Origin: an uncultured Christensenella sp.
GTDB lineage: Bacteria > Bacillota > Clostridia > Christensenellales > Borkfalkiaceae
Assembly: GCA_910583855.1 (NCBI GenBank)
Contig: CAJTYL010000006.1
Coordinates: 55,612 to 119,611 of the forward strand
Length of the DNA: 64,000 nt
Direction of reading: 5' to 3'
Both the position numbers and the translations under genes were made by a program. Shown here piece by piece: positions 1 through 6,993 of this stretch. The first letter of the stretch is position 1. Every line of letters begins with the position of its first letter. The notes beneath the pieces are model-generated. The model had not been told where the DNA came from. It did not search any database and worked only from the letters and a program-made list of their open reading frames with translations.

Positions 1-353
1 GCGGGTTTCTTTGCCGCAGGCTTTTTAGCTGCGGGCTTTTCTTCGCTTACCGCGCCGATAGCCGTAACCTTAACCATAGTGTAGGGCTGTCTGTGACCCT
101 GCTTCTTCCTCTCGTTCTTCTTGGGCTTGTACTTGAAGACGATAATCTTCTTGTCCTTACCTTCGGAAACGATTTCAGCCTTAACCTTTAAATCCGCAAC
201 CTCGTTTGCGACCTGAACGCCCTTGTCGTCCGACAAAAGAACTACGGGGAATTCAACGCCGTCGCCAACCTTGCCTGCAAGCTTTTCAAGCTTGACGAGG
301 TCGCCAATGCAAGCCTTGTACTGCTTGCCGCCGTTATCAAATATTGCGTACAT
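1..353 (-). CDS. rplU: 50S ribosomal protein L21 (3' end outside window)
   Basis: L21 of the large ribosomal subunit; about 117 residues are visible and the stop lies beyond base 1. The N-terminus MYAIFDNGGKQYK and the later KKNERKKQGHRQPYT block are diagnostic. A lysine/alanine/proline-rich tail (KKPAAKKP) begins near the window edge and extends past the usual L21 length of about 102. The ATG at 353 is set by a GGAGG site 7 nt upstream. Usually first gene of rplU-(ysxB)-rpmA; the partners would lie outside. Confidence 0.95.
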   Translation of the reverse strand, partial: MYAIFDNGGKQYKACIGDLVKLEKLAGKVGDGVEFPVVLLSDDKGVQVANEVADLKVKAEIVSEGKDKKIIVFKYKPKKNERKKQGHRQPYTMVKVTAIGAVSEEKPAAKKPAAKKP

Positions 354-462
354 AATTTACCTCCTGTTGCAATCCGGTCCGCAAAGCCGGACGCACGTCT
401 CGCCGAAATTTATCGGGCGGCGCAAAAATGCGCACTTAAAAAGCCCGTTTCAAGCGGCTCAG
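354..462 (-). promoter_or_regulatory. rplU 5' leader, possible L21 leader RNA
   Basis: About 110 nt separate the predicted transcription start from the rplU ATG. Two small hairpins are visible on the minus strand: GCGCA...TGCGC around 425-436 and GTCCG...CGGAC around 378-393, the second shortly before the GGAGG site. L21 operons of Firmicutes commonly carry an autogenous L21 leader motif. Placement fits, but I did not match the consensus base by base. Confidence 0.4.
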
Positions 463-468
463 TATCAA

Positions 469-497
469 ATTTAACATACCGCAAGTATAAAAGTCAA
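469..497 (-). promoter_or_regulatory. rplU proximal promoter
   Basis: Minus strand TTGACT (492-497), 17-bp spacer, TTAAAT (469-474). Good sigma-A match, placing the start near 462. Confidence 0.7.
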
Positions 498-529
498 GCC
501 TTTATTGCCCGTTACTCTAAAATTATTTT

Positions 530-558
530 ATTATGCTCTAAGGCTTGCGGTACGTCAA
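530..558 (-). promoter_or_regulatory. Possible rplU distal promoter
   Basis: Minus strand TTGACG (553-558), 17-bp spacer, CATAAT (530-535), 61 bp upstream of the proximal promoter. The same bases include an inverted repeat AAGGCTTG...CAAGCCTT (540-562) with a T run on the plus strand, so the spot could instead be an orphan plus-strand terminator. No gene precedes it on that strand. Confidence 0.4.
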
Positions 559-644
559 GCCTTTTTTGTCCCGCGTATAAATTTTTATATCGTGCGCATA
601 TTAAAATCAACGGCATCCAAAACCTGTACGGCATAGCATTTACG

Positions 645-889
645 AATAATAAACGGCGCAAGCAAACACCACGCTTTTTGCTTAGCACGCTCAATTTGTG
701 GCTGCGCCGCCTTTGCGCAAAATTATTTGAATTTTTATATTGAGGTGTGCAAAGCGTCGCCATCGCTCGCGCAGCGGAGGAATGCCTGCGATTATATATG
801 TGTGTGCTCCGAGAAATTGCGGGCAGGGAGGCGGCGCTTCCAAAAGTCACGAAAAATCGCAGGCGCAGAATAGCCGAGATTTTTGTGAG
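645..889 (+). repeat. Interspersed repeat family 1, copy A
   Basis: Starts AATAATAAACGGCGCAAGC, contains the GCTTTTTGCTTAGC hairpin, CGCAGAATAGCCGA near the 3' end, and finishes TTTTTGTGAGGAG, which doubles as the ribosome site of the gene at 901. The same start and end blocks recur at 1774-1960 (reverse), 28679-29036, 31267-31447 and 49855-50155. It fills most of the gap between rplU and the next gene. Confidence 0.75.
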
Positions 890-900
890 GAGTATTATCA

Positions 901-1341
901 ATGGCTGATTTAAAAAAAGACAGCGAAATAATCGCTGAAATTTACCGCAACGCACAGCTTGCGTTGACGTCTATTTCGGATATATTGCCCGAAGTGGAGG
1001 ACGTGGCGATTAAGGAAGAAATTCTTCGTCAGCACGAAGAGTATGAAAAGGTTTGCTCTAAGGCGGCGGAGCTTGCGCACAAGTTCGACGTGGACGTTAA
1101 GGAACCCAACCCTATGAAAAAGGCAATGATGTGGAGCGCAATTAAAATGGGCACGGCAAACGACAACTCGCCGCAGAATATCGCGCAGATGATGATAAGG
1201 GGCACGGTTAACGGCATTACCTCGCTGAGAACGTCGCTTACCGACGGCAGCAAGTTTATGGACGAAGAAGTCAAAAGCCTTTTGACCGAGCTTATCGAAC
1301 TTGAAGAAGGCTTTGAGGAAAAATTCAAAGCGTTCCTTTAA
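901..1341 (+). CDS. Ferritin-like four-helix protein, function unknown
   Basis: A 146-residue, mostly helical, acidic protein without signal peptide or membrane segment. Four predicted helices (about 5-30, 32-60, 85-110, 120-146) suggest a ferritin-like or DUF2383-type bundle. The segment LRQHEEYEKVCSKAAELAHK could supply Glu/His metal ligands, but a clear second EXXH motif is not visible, so metal binding is unproven. The start is fixed by GAGGAG 10 nt upstream, itself the end of a family 1 repeat. It stands alone between rplU (opposite strand) and a tRNA. Confidence 0.75.
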   Translation: MADLKKDSEIIAEIYRNAQLALTSISDILPEVEDVAIKEEILRQHEEYEKVCSKAAELAHKFDVDVKEPNPMKKAMMWSAIKMGTANDNSPQNIAQMMIRGTVNGITSLRTSLTDGSKFMDEEVKSLLTELIELEEGFEEKFKAFL

Positions 1342-1370
1342 GTTTTTTTAGCCGTTTCGGGCATGGCTTT

Positions 1371-1398
1371 GTCATGCCGAGCGATGGCGAAGTATCTC
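1371..1398 (+). repeat. GTCATxCxGAGCG short repeat (family 3)
   Basis: GTCATGCCGAGCGATGGCGA followed by AGTATCTC. Related copies occur at 14079, 33312, 53422, 57015, 57058 and 63248. It resembles the GTCATTCTGAGCGAAGCGAAGAATC element seen between genes in many bacteria. All lie outside coding regions here. Confidence 0.65.
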
Positions 1399-1509
1399 TT
1401 CGGGCTATTAAACGGCACGGAAAAAATTAAAGTAAGCGGCGCGGGCTTTAAAAACCGCCAACGCAGCAAAATTTGTTACTTCGCAACAACGATTGAATAA
1501 AACTAACGC

Positions 1510-1597
1510 GCCGCTGTGGTGGAATAGGCAGACGCAAGGGACTTAAAAATCCCTCGGTAGAAATACCGTGCCGGTTCAAGTCCGGCCACAAGCACCA
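1510..1597 (+). tRNA. tRNA-Leu (UAA)-like gene with structural defects
   Basis: Cloverleaf of class II type: D arm with GAATAGGCAGACGC, anticodon UAA, long variable arm CGGTAGAAATACCG, T arm GCCGG-TTCAAGT-CCGGC, encoded CCA at 1595-1597. Two features are abnormal. The anticodon loop between GGGA and TCCC has eight bases (CTTAAAAA) instead of seven. The acceptor strands GCCGCTG (1510-1516) and CACAAGC (1587-1593) pair at only four of seven positions, with the middle three mismatched. It may be a decaying tRNA, a tRNA altered by integration of an element, or a tRNA with non-standard decoding. Confidence 0.75.
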
Positions 1598-1602
1598 CAA
1601 CT

Positions 1603-1650
1603 AACCTAAATTGAACCATTAACATATTGGTTTGGTTTAGGTTTTTTGTT
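1603..1650 (+). terminator. Terminator after tRNA-Leu
   Basis: AACCTAAA (1603-1610) pairs with TTTAGGTT (1636-1643), with further pairing inside the loop, followed by a T run. Confidence 0.75.
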
Positions 1651-1773
1651 ACTCTTTTTTACTATCAAGCGCAACGGCGGTTTATGCCGCAAAAGGCTAT
1701 TGACTGAAATTGCGGTGTGTTAGCTTTGAATACTATGTTCTCTTTTCATTGCATGTTCCTCCTTTTACAATAT
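1651..1773. other. Gap with remnant start site
   Basis: No full gene. On the minus strand an AAAGGAGGAAC ribosome site precedes ATG at 1749 opening a nine-codon frame (MKREHSIQS) that stops at 1720. It sits just after the end of a reversed family 1 repeat, exactly where other copies are followed by a gene, so it probably marks the start of a gene that has been lost. Confidence 0.4.
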
Positions 1774-1960
1774 GTTCACGCAAATCTCGCCTATTCTGCG
1801 GCTGCGATTTGCCGTGATTTTTGGCGGCTCTGCCGCCCTTTGCGCAATTTTTAAGCGCAAACAATTTTATAATTGCGCAAATTCCCACCGCTGAGGTTGC
1901 TGTCGCAACAAATTGGGTTGCGCTGGCGCAAAAGCGTGGTTTTGCTTGCGCCGTTAATTA
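1774..1960 (-). repeat. Interspersed repeat family 1, copy B (reverse)
   Basis: Read on the minus strand it begins AATTAACGGCGCAAGC, overlapping the stop of the gene at 1954-2157, passes GCGCAACCCAATTTGTTGCG and GCGGCAGAGCCGCC, and ends CGCAGAATAGGCGAGATTTGCGTGAAC. Order and orientation relative to the flanking genes match the other copies, so the element keeps its direction relative to transcription even on the minus strand. Confidence 0.7.
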
Positions 1961-2157
1961 TTCAGTTGTTCTTTTAATGCTGTCCAGCCCGCAAAAATAA
2001 GCTGGACTTTTGGTATGTGATGACTTTTAAGGAACTTGTTCAGTTCCTCAAAGTCTTCACGTTTCATCGAAGTACCCCAAACCGCGTGGGCGGCTTTGCG
2101 TTCTTCTTTGTGTTTGTCTTCGTAGCGCTTATCTATTTGCGACTTGGGCTGTTTCAT
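1954..2157 (-). CDS. Small basic protein, possible ribbon-helix-helix DNA-binding protein
   Basis: 67 residues, lysine-rich N-terminus, then GTSMKREDFEELNKFLKSH and a final helix ending FAGWTALKEQ. The strand-helix-helix arrangement with a polar strand resembles MetJ/Arc-type proteins carried by small mobile elements, but I do not recognise the family. GGAG lies 9 nt before the ATG. Its ATG overlaps the stop (TGA) of a truncated upstream frame, indicating former translational coupling. Confidence 0.6.
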   Translation of the reverse strand: MKQPKSQIDKRYEDKHKEERKAAHAVWGTSMKREDFEELNKFLKSHHIPKVQLIFAGWTALKEQLNN

Positions 2158-2271
2158 ACGACTTTCTCCGTATAAATTAGCTCGTTTAAAATTTCTTCTT
2201 CGATTGCGTGTTGCAGCGCGGTCAGCCTGCGGTACTCAAAATCCCGTAGGAAGGGACAACATGTTAACGCT
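2154..2271 (-). pseudogene. 3' remnant of a gene coupled to the small basic protein
   Basis: An open frame without a start codon encodes about 38 residues ending LTALQHAIEEEILNELIY then TEKVV and TGA. The stop overlaps the next ATG. Upstream the frame is closed by TAA. Composition and coupling suggest the end of a real gene whose 5' part has been deleted. Identity unknown. Confidence 0.5.
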
Positions 2272-2310
2272 TATTGTAAATAGCAACGAGCAGCTAATAC
2301 TTTAAGTATT

Positions 2311-2346
2311 GAAAAACGCCGTAACAGATTTCTGTTGCGGCGTTAA
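2311..2346 (-). terminator. Terminator of the HipA-like kinase operon
   Basis: Near-perfect hairpin of AACGCCG(T/C)AACAG arms (2315-2344) followed on the minus strand by TTTTTC. It closes the two-gene operon 2389-4028. Confidence 0.8.
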
Positions 2347-2388
2347 AATTAAAATGACGTTAAAGAGTTATTTATTCGAAAATTCATC

Positions 2389-3168
2389 CTATTTAAAATC
2401 TCTGAGTCTTCTGAAAAAAGTAGACCTACTTATACCTAATTTTGCTGTTGCTTCTTCAACAGATATCTTATTGTTTAAATAAGCGGCGGAAATTTTCTCG
2501 AACAGTAGCGGGTCAATTTGAGCACGCATTCTTCCGCGATAAACGTTGTTTGCTTTTGCTCTTTTAATTCCTTCTATATGAGCGGCTCTCTTTGAGTTAT
2601 AATCCTTTAAATACATTGCCATAAACAGGCGGTAATATTCTGCTCTGTTATTGTTGTTGATAATTATTTCGTCGCTGATTAAACAATCGCCAAAGCATAT
2701 AATTTCAAGTAGTTTTCTTAAAATTTTATCGTATCTGTCTACTAAATGATACATTGAAGACCGTCTTTCTGTTATAACGTCTTCTCCTGTAACGGGTTTA
2801 ACAAAGAAATTATCTCCAGGATAACGCTTGTTTGTTCTTATCAGCCATTCCAAACGGTTTAAGGCGTCCATTCCGCTTTCTTCCAATAATTGCCATAAAT
2901 CTTCCCTGTTTTCGGAAGGAGTTCTTTCGGATATAAATACGGGTACGATATTTTCCCTTTCGTAACAAGCCCTTCTTAAACTTAAATCGATTCCGGGGAT
3001 TCCCTGAAACAGTCGAGGGGGTAGTATATCTATTACCGAATAAAAGGGATGGAAGGAATATTTAAAACAGCCGTCTTCCCATTCAGAATAATCAATACGT
3101 GCTATTTTATAAACAAAATTATATTCGTCTTGCAGACATATCCATCCCGAGGTTACTAAGCTGCGCAT
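2389..3168 (-). CDS. Partner of HipA-like kinase with resolvase-type C-terminal HTH
   Basis: 259 residues. The N-terminal about 130 residues (GIPGIDLSLRRACYER, then NRLEWLIRTNKRYPGDNFFV) are not a family I can name; position and size suggest the N-terminal subdomain that HipA-type toxins normally carry within one chain. The C-terminus, from AAHIEGIKRAKANNVYRGR to the end, matches the linker and helix-turn-helix of serine recombinases (SVEEATAKLGISRSTFFRRL), but no recombinase catalytic domain is present. The ATG overlaps the stop of the kinase gene (TAATG), so the two are translationally coupled. Probably the DNA-binding, autoregulating or neutralising partner. Confidence 0.6.
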   Translation of the reverse strand: MRSLVTSGWICLQDEYNFVYKIARIDYSEWEDGCFKYSFHPFYSVIDILPPRLFQGIPGIDLSLRRACYERENIVPVFISERTPSENREDLWQLLEESGMDALNRLEWLIRTNKRYPGDNFFVKPVTGEDVITERRSSMYHLVDRYDKILRKLLEIICFGDCLISDEIIINNNNRAEYYRLFMAMYLKDYNSKRAAHIEGIKRAKANNVYRGRMRAQIDPLLFEKISAAYLNNKISVEEATAKLGISRSTFFRRLRDFK

Positions 3169-4028
3169 TATTTCTTCTCCTTTAAGTGTTTATACGCCGG
3201 TTCTATTATCTTTTTGAAGCGTTGCTCCAACATATATTTATAAAACTTTTTATGAATCTCTGTAATAAAAGGCGTTTCATCAATCAATTTGTTTACTTTT
3301 TCCTGCGAGTACGTTTCATAAATTTTAATAACGGATGCATTACACTCTTCAAATTGAAAGCTGTTTATGACTTCGTAGTACGAGCTTTTATTTCCGTTCA
3401 ATTTAACCTGTGAAGTCGGGAACTTATAAATTCTTTCGTTAGTTTGCTCTTCGGAATTCATTATTTGAATCATCTTGTTTTCGTCGGTCATCTGCGGAAA
3501 CAAACTTGAACCGTTATCGAATACGGGAGCCAGGGAGTATTTATTGTTTTTCTTAATAAAGCCCCAGTTGCTGCCGTGCCTATCGAAATTGCCAAGCAGT
3601 GCATCTGCGACATATATGTCCCAAAACAGCGAAACCGTTTCAGGAACGTTTGTAAGTTTTACGTTCTCTCTCAACATGCGCATAATATCTTCATAGGAAT
3701 ATTGATACTTTTCCTTATCCTGTTCAAGTGAACTTTCGCCTACGTCGTTAAAGGGAACAAATTGCAGTTCAGGGTTTTCCATAAAATTTTTACAGGCAAC
3801 AACCTCCTCGCCGTTGTAAATTCCAAGGTACGTGTCCTGTACGTTAAATCCAAGCAGCTCAAATATGTGCGATCCGAGATATTCGGATATATGATTGAAT
3901 CGCTTAGAAAATGTTTCCTGTTTTTGGAATTTCAGCATATATTCGAATCCGTCAATTGAAATAGCCAGTTTTCTTTCGGAACCACCATAATATTTATCTA
4001 TCTTTGGATATTTTGAAAAATCGTTCAT
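3168..4028 (-). CDS. HipA/CtkA-like serine/threonine kinase
   Basis: 286 residues, short compared with classical HipA (about 440) and close to the compact CtkA/HipT type. Visible motifs: YMLKFQ (ATP lysine strand, about residue 31), SEYLGSHIFELLGF helix, catalytic GNFDRHGSNWGF (about 148), and metal-binding VFDNGSSL (about 169). These proteins phosphorylate translation factors or other targets and act as growth-arresting toxins or effectors. GAGGA lies just before the ATG. It is the first gene of a two-gene operon and its partner carries the DNA-binding domain. AT-richer than its surroundings, consistent with acquisition. Confidence 0.8.
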   Translation of the reverse strand: MNDFSKYPKIDKYYGGSERKLAISIDGFEYMLKFQKQETFSKRFNHISEYLGSHIFELLGFNVQDTYLGIYNGEEVVACKNFMENPELQFVPFNDVGESSLEQDKEKYQYSYEDIMRMLRENVKLTNVPETVSLFWDIYVADALLGNFDRHGSNWGFIKKNNKYSLAPVFDNGSSLFPQMTDENKMIQIMNSEEQTNERIYKFPTSQVKLNGNKSSYYEVINSFQFEECNASVIKIYETYSQEKVNKLIDETPFITEIHKKFYKYMLEQRFKKIIEPAYKHLKEKK

Positions 4029-4047
4029 AATCAGTCCTCATTTAATG

Positions 4048-4140
4048 TCAATAGAGTTATAATATATTTATGATACCATTATAGCTGCTGTCGAATTAAA
4101 AGTCAAATAAATTTAGTAATAGTCTCAATAGATTTATAAA
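4048..4140 (-). promoter_or_regulatory. Promoter of kinase operon with flanking direct repeats
   Basis: Minus strand TTGACT (4101-4106), 17 bp, TATAAT (4078-4083). A direct repeat TCAATAGAGTTATAAT (4048-4063) and TCAATAGATTTATAAA (4125-4140) brackets it, with a weaker copy TCAAATAAATTTAG between. These are plausible operator sites for the HTH partner protein. Confidence 0.65.
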
Positions 4141-4238
4141 CTTATTTTGACACAATAATTCAATATTTATATTAATTTATATCTGAAGTCAAATAATGAT
4201 ACGGCGTTTAAATTTTGGGTGCAATTTGGGTGCAAATA
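4141..4238. other. AT-rich gap upstream of the kinase operon
   Basis: No gene. A near-tandem TTTGGGTGCAA appears twice (4214-4234). Nothing else recognised. Confidence 0.3.
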
Positions 4239-4267
4239 AAAAATAGCCCTGAAAGCGGGCTATTTTA
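4239..4267 (-). terminator. Terminator of rng
   Basis: AAATAGCCC (4241-4249) pairs with GGGCTATTT (4257-4265). On the minus strand it is followed by TTTATTT. About 90 bp beyond the rng stop. Confidence 0.75.
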
Positions 4268-4357
4268 GGCAAAAAACGAGCAAAAATCGGTAAAAACAAG
4301 GCTTTTTTGAAGTGCTGCAGGGGACTTAAAAGTCCGCGCCGCTTAGTGTCTCTATAT

Positions 4358-5854
4358 TTATAAGTCCGTTATCGTAGCCGCGTCCGAGGGAATATCGAAA
4401 TCGTCTACGCGGATATTAATCTGTTCCTCGTGGTAAGTCCTGTGCGGAACAGCGTAAATTTTTACGCCCTTTGCGTGCTCTTTTAAATCGGCTAAAAGCT
4501 CGCTCCATTTCAAAAGCTTGTCCAAAACGTCGTTGTTCATATCTACTTTTATTGCCTTTGCACCGTCGGCAAGCGCGTTCAGAAGCCTTGCCCTTAGACC
4601 CATCAGAACGTACTCCGCCGTCATAGTATAGCCCGCATCGCGGCAGTACTTGCACGGCTTTATCATTTTGCTGAGCGGGCGCGCGCCGATGCGCTTGCGC
4701 GTAAACTCGACGAGCCCGAACTGCGACATAGGCGATACCGCGCACTTCGCTTTGTCCGTCTTTAACAGCCGTTCAAACTCATCTACGAGGGCGCGGTTGT
4801 GCGCAACGCTGTTCATATCGATAAAGTCCACGACTATTATACCGCCGATATTTCTTAAACGAACCTGCCTTGCAATTTCCCGCGCGGCGAGAAGATTGGT
4901 GTGATAGACGGTCTGTTCAAGGTTGTAATCGCCCGTGAACTTGCCTGTGTTTACGTCGATGACGGTCAACGCCTCGGTCTTTTCTATGATTATGTACCCG
5001 CCGTTTTCCAAATCTACGCGGGGGGAGGCGATTGCAAGTATTTGTTTTGCAATGCCCGTATCGTCGAACATATCTCTGCCGTTGTCGTGAAGAACGACAG
5101 GGCGGCGCGTATCCGCGGGGTAAAGCCCCAAAAGCTTCTCCACGCCCTCTTTCAAGGTTGCGTTGCCTACTATAATACGGTCTACGTCGCGAGATAGAAC
5201 GTCTCTTAAAACTCTCACCGTCAGCGAGTCGTCGGTATACAGAAGCTCGCCTACGGTTGCGCTTGCGGAGTTTTCAGCAAGATTGTCCGCAAGGTTTTTA
5301 AGGTAAGAATATTCCTGCTTTATACTGTCGTACCGCGCGTATGGGGCGGCGGTCCTCACCACCAACCCTTCGCCGTCCTCTTTAACGTGCTTGGCGGTAT
5401 TTGCAAGGTTGCGCTTTAACTCTTCGTCGTCAATCTTGCGGGAAACGCCCACGAAGGGGGAGTCGGGGAGATAGATTAAGTAATTGCCCACAAATGAAAG
5501 ATGCGTAGTAACTTTCGCACCCTTCTTGCCGACGGGGAGTTTTACCACCTGAACGATTATCTCGTCGCCCTCGTGCAGGTCGGGGAATGAGTATTCGGCG
5601 TTTCTGCCCTCGTACTTTTCGCTGTCAGGCGTAAAATCCTCTGCGGAAAGATAGCAGTTGCGTTCCAGCCCGCAGTTGACGAAAGCAGCCTGCATACCGT
5701 TCAAAACACTTTCTACCCTGCCTTTGTAGATATTCCCCACGGCGCAGCCTTTCGCCTGTCTCTCGAAATTGAATTCTGTTACCTTACCGTTTTCTGCAAT
5801 AACGGCGACGGTGTAGCCGCAAAACCCGTCAAAATAAATTGTCTTTTTTCCCAA
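4358..5854 (-). CDS. rng: Ribonuclease G/E family endoribonuclease
   Basis: 498 residues, the size of RNase G. An N-terminal S1-like region (GNIYKGRVESVLNGMQAAFV, residues about 42-61) is followed by the catalytic domain with ALTVIDVNTGKFTG (about 294-307) and IIVVDFIDM (about 340), which supply the Mg-binding aspartates, and a Zn-link CKYC near 408. It cleaves AU-rich single-stranded RNA in rRNA processing and mRNA decay. The start is TTG: GAGGAG lies 9 nt upstream and no ATG fits. Single-gene unit with its own promoter and terminator. In many Clostridia it sits near rplU, as here. Confidence 0.93.
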   Translation of the reverse strand: MGKKTIYFDGFCGYTVAVIAENGKVTEFNFERQAKGCAVGNIYKGRVESVLNGMQAAFVNCGLERNCYLSAEDFTPDSEKYEGRNAEYSFPDLHEGDEIIVQVVKLPVGKKGAKVTTHLSFVGNYLIYLPDSPFVGVSRKIDDEELKRNLANTAKHVKEDGEGLVVRTAAPYARYDSIKQEYSYLKNLADNLAENSASATVGELLYTDDSLTVRVLRDVLSRDVDRIIVGNATLKEGVEKLLGLYPADTRRPVVLHDNGRDMFDDTGIAKQILAIASPRVDLENGGYIIIEKTEALTVIDVNTGKFTGDYNLEQTVYHTNLLAAREIARQVRLRNIGGIIVVDFIDMNSVAHNRALVDEFERLLKTDKAKCAVSPMSQFGLVEFTRKRIGARPLSKMIKPCKYCRDAGYTMTAEYVLMGLRARLLNALADGAKAIKVDMNNDVLDKLLKWSELLADLKEHAKGVKIYAVPHRTYHEEQINIRVDDFDIPSDAATITDL

Positions 5855-5883
5855 AGCGAAAATCTCCTCGTAAATACTTATTC

Positions 5884-5912
5884 ATTATATATATTAAGCG
5901 AAGAATTATCAA
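5884..5912 (-). promoter_or_regulatory. rng promoter
   Basis: Minus strand TTGATA (5907-5912), 17 bp, TATAAT (5884-5889). Confidence 0.7.
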
Positions 5913-5940
5913 TAAAAAACGCCCGAAAACGCAATGAAAG

Positions 5941-5969
5941 TTGACTTTTACGCTTAAAAGGTCTATACT
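5941..5969 (+). promoter_or_regulatory. Promoter of SecB-like gene
   Basis: TTGACT (5941-5946), 17 bp, TATACT (5964-5969). Confidence 0.7.
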
Positions 5970-6034
5970 TGGTTTATAAAATAAATAAACCGACTGCGCA
6001 CGGTGAGAGTGCAAAGTCTTTAAAGGAGATTTTT

Positions 6035-6466
6035 ATGAAGATAGATTTCAAGGGCATAACGGGCGAAGAGCTGTCGTTCAAGCTCAACAGGGTAAAACTC
6101 GAACCCGACGCAAAGCTGGACATAAAGCCTCAGTTTTCCCGTCAGGTAAGAAAGGTAAACGGCAACGATAAGCTTAACTTCGTTTCACTTTCGGTAAAAA
6201 TCGAAAGCTCGGAAGCGGAGCCCAAACCCTTCGATATCCTCGCAACCTTAGTGGGCATCTTCGAGGTGGAGGATATTCAGGGACAGAACGATGAGAGGAA
6301 GTTCGTCATCGAGGCAACCAAGCTCGTATATCCTTACCTTCGCGCGGCTGTAACCAACCTTACCGCAAGCGCGTTCATTGCGCCCTTGAACCTTCCCGTG
6401 ATTTCCGGACCTATCTTCCCCGAGGACAGAGACCAGTACGCCTTCACCGCCGGCGATTTGAACTGA
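6035..6466 (+). CDS. SecB-like protein-export chaperone
   Basis: 143 residues. The C-terminal half (YPYLRAAVTNLTASAFIAPL then NLPVISGPIF) matches the conserved SecB dimer helix and the loop that follows it; the N-terminal half is mostly beta strand as in SecB. SecB keeps preproteins unfolded for SecA, or in some lineages acts as a solitary chaperone for other clients. Start at 6035 because AAGGAG lies 7 nt upstream; an earlier in-frame ATG has no site. Monocistronic between promoter and strong terminator. Classical SecB is proteobacterial, while SecB-like proteins are scattered through Clostridia. Confidence 0.75.
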   Translation: MKIDFKGITGEELSFKLNRVKLEPDAKLDIKPQFSRQVRKVNGNDKLNFVSLSVKIESSEAEPKPFDILATLVGIFEVEDIQGQNDERKFVIEATKLVYPYLRAAVTNLTASAFIAPLNLPVISGPIFPEDRDQYAFTAGDLN

Positions 6467-6480
6467 AATTAAAGAGTTTT

Positions 6481-6515
6481 AAAGCGCTGCCGCGCATTAT
6501 GCGCGGCAGCGCTTT
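6481..6515. terminator. Bidirectional terminator
   Basis: Perfect 15-bp stem from AAAGCGCTGCCGCGC (6481-6495) to the complementary strand at 6501-6515, between converging genes. Confidence 0.85.
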
Positions 6516-6516
6516 C

Positions 6517-6783
6517 TTATATGTCGTCATCTTTTAAAATTATCGCTATCTGTTCAAGCGTTTTTTGCATTTTTATTAATACAACTTTTATCGCCTGCCG
6601 TCGTTCTTCTTTTTGGTTGGCTGCTTTTTCCCAATAGTTACAGTCTTTATTCGGATTATATGCCGTTCTTTTATGCGCGGTTAAATTTGAATTTATGCAG
6701 TGTCCGCCAACGGGATATAATCTTGTGTCTTTTTTAACGAAATGTTCTCTGTAATATTTGCAAGAGTCGCAGGTTGTTTCCAT
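6517..6783 (-). CDS. Small cysteine-rich protein, function unknown
   Basis: 88 residues. Cysteines at CDSCKYYREHF (residues 5 and 8), GHC (about 28) and DCNYW (about 48), with several His, form a likely four-ligand metal site. The C-terminal 35 residues are an amphipathic helix. GGAG precedes the ATG. Not a family I can name. The perfect palindromic operator at 6853-6871 lies about 70 bp upstream, so metal-dependent regulation is plausible but inferred. Confidence 0.7.
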   Translation of the reverse strand: METTCDSCKYYREHFVKKDTRLYPVGGHCINSNLTAHKRTAYNPNKDCNYWEKAANQKEERRQAIKVVLIKMQKTLEQIAIILKDDDI

Positions 6784-6847
6784 ATAGTTTAACTCCGTAA
6801 ATAAATTAATTGTAATAATTATGATAGAGCGATATTCTGCAAAAAAC

Positions 6848-6877
6848 TTGATATTTAGGCAGTGCCTAAATTATAAT
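6848..6877 (+). promoter_or_regulatory. Promoter with perfect 19-bp palindromic operator
   Basis: TTGATA (6848-6853), 18 bp, TATAAT (6872-6877). The palindrome ATTTAGGCAGTGCCTAAAT (6853-6871) fills the spacer. The -10 bases also read TATAAT on the minus strand, placing the palindrome just downstream of a possible minus-strand -10 driving the gene at 6517-6783. The TTAGGC..GCCTAA form resembles DtxR/MntR-class operators. Confidence 0.6.
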
Positions 6878-6964
6878 CTGACTAAACCGCTAAAAACCAA
6901 GTTATGTCTACGGGCACAGTCTACCGTATATAAAATAAAATTTTGTGAATTATTGAAAAAGCAG

Positions 6965-6993
6965 TTGACAAGCCCTTGAAATAATGTTAAACT
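6965..6993 (+). promoter_or_regulatory. rpmG-secE-nusG promoter
   Basis: TTGACA (6965-6970), 17 bp, TAAACT (6988-6993). TTAGCACTC follows at the expected start region. Confidence 0.7.

Noticed and set aside
512..955. Long open frame on the minus strand over the rplU upstream region
   Set aside because: It lies over repeat copy A, has no ribosome site, and its composition reflects the repeat.
2389..3168. The 259-residue protein as a serine recombinase
   Set aside because: Only the C-terminal HTH and linker match; the catalytic N-terminal domain with its Ser and Arg residues is absent.
4317..4332. GGGACTTAAAA near the rng stop as the second attachment site of an element integrated in tRNA-Leu
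   Set aside because: The match is 11 bp, sits in its own small palindrome, and is not followed by tRNA sequence. Kept only as a weak hint.
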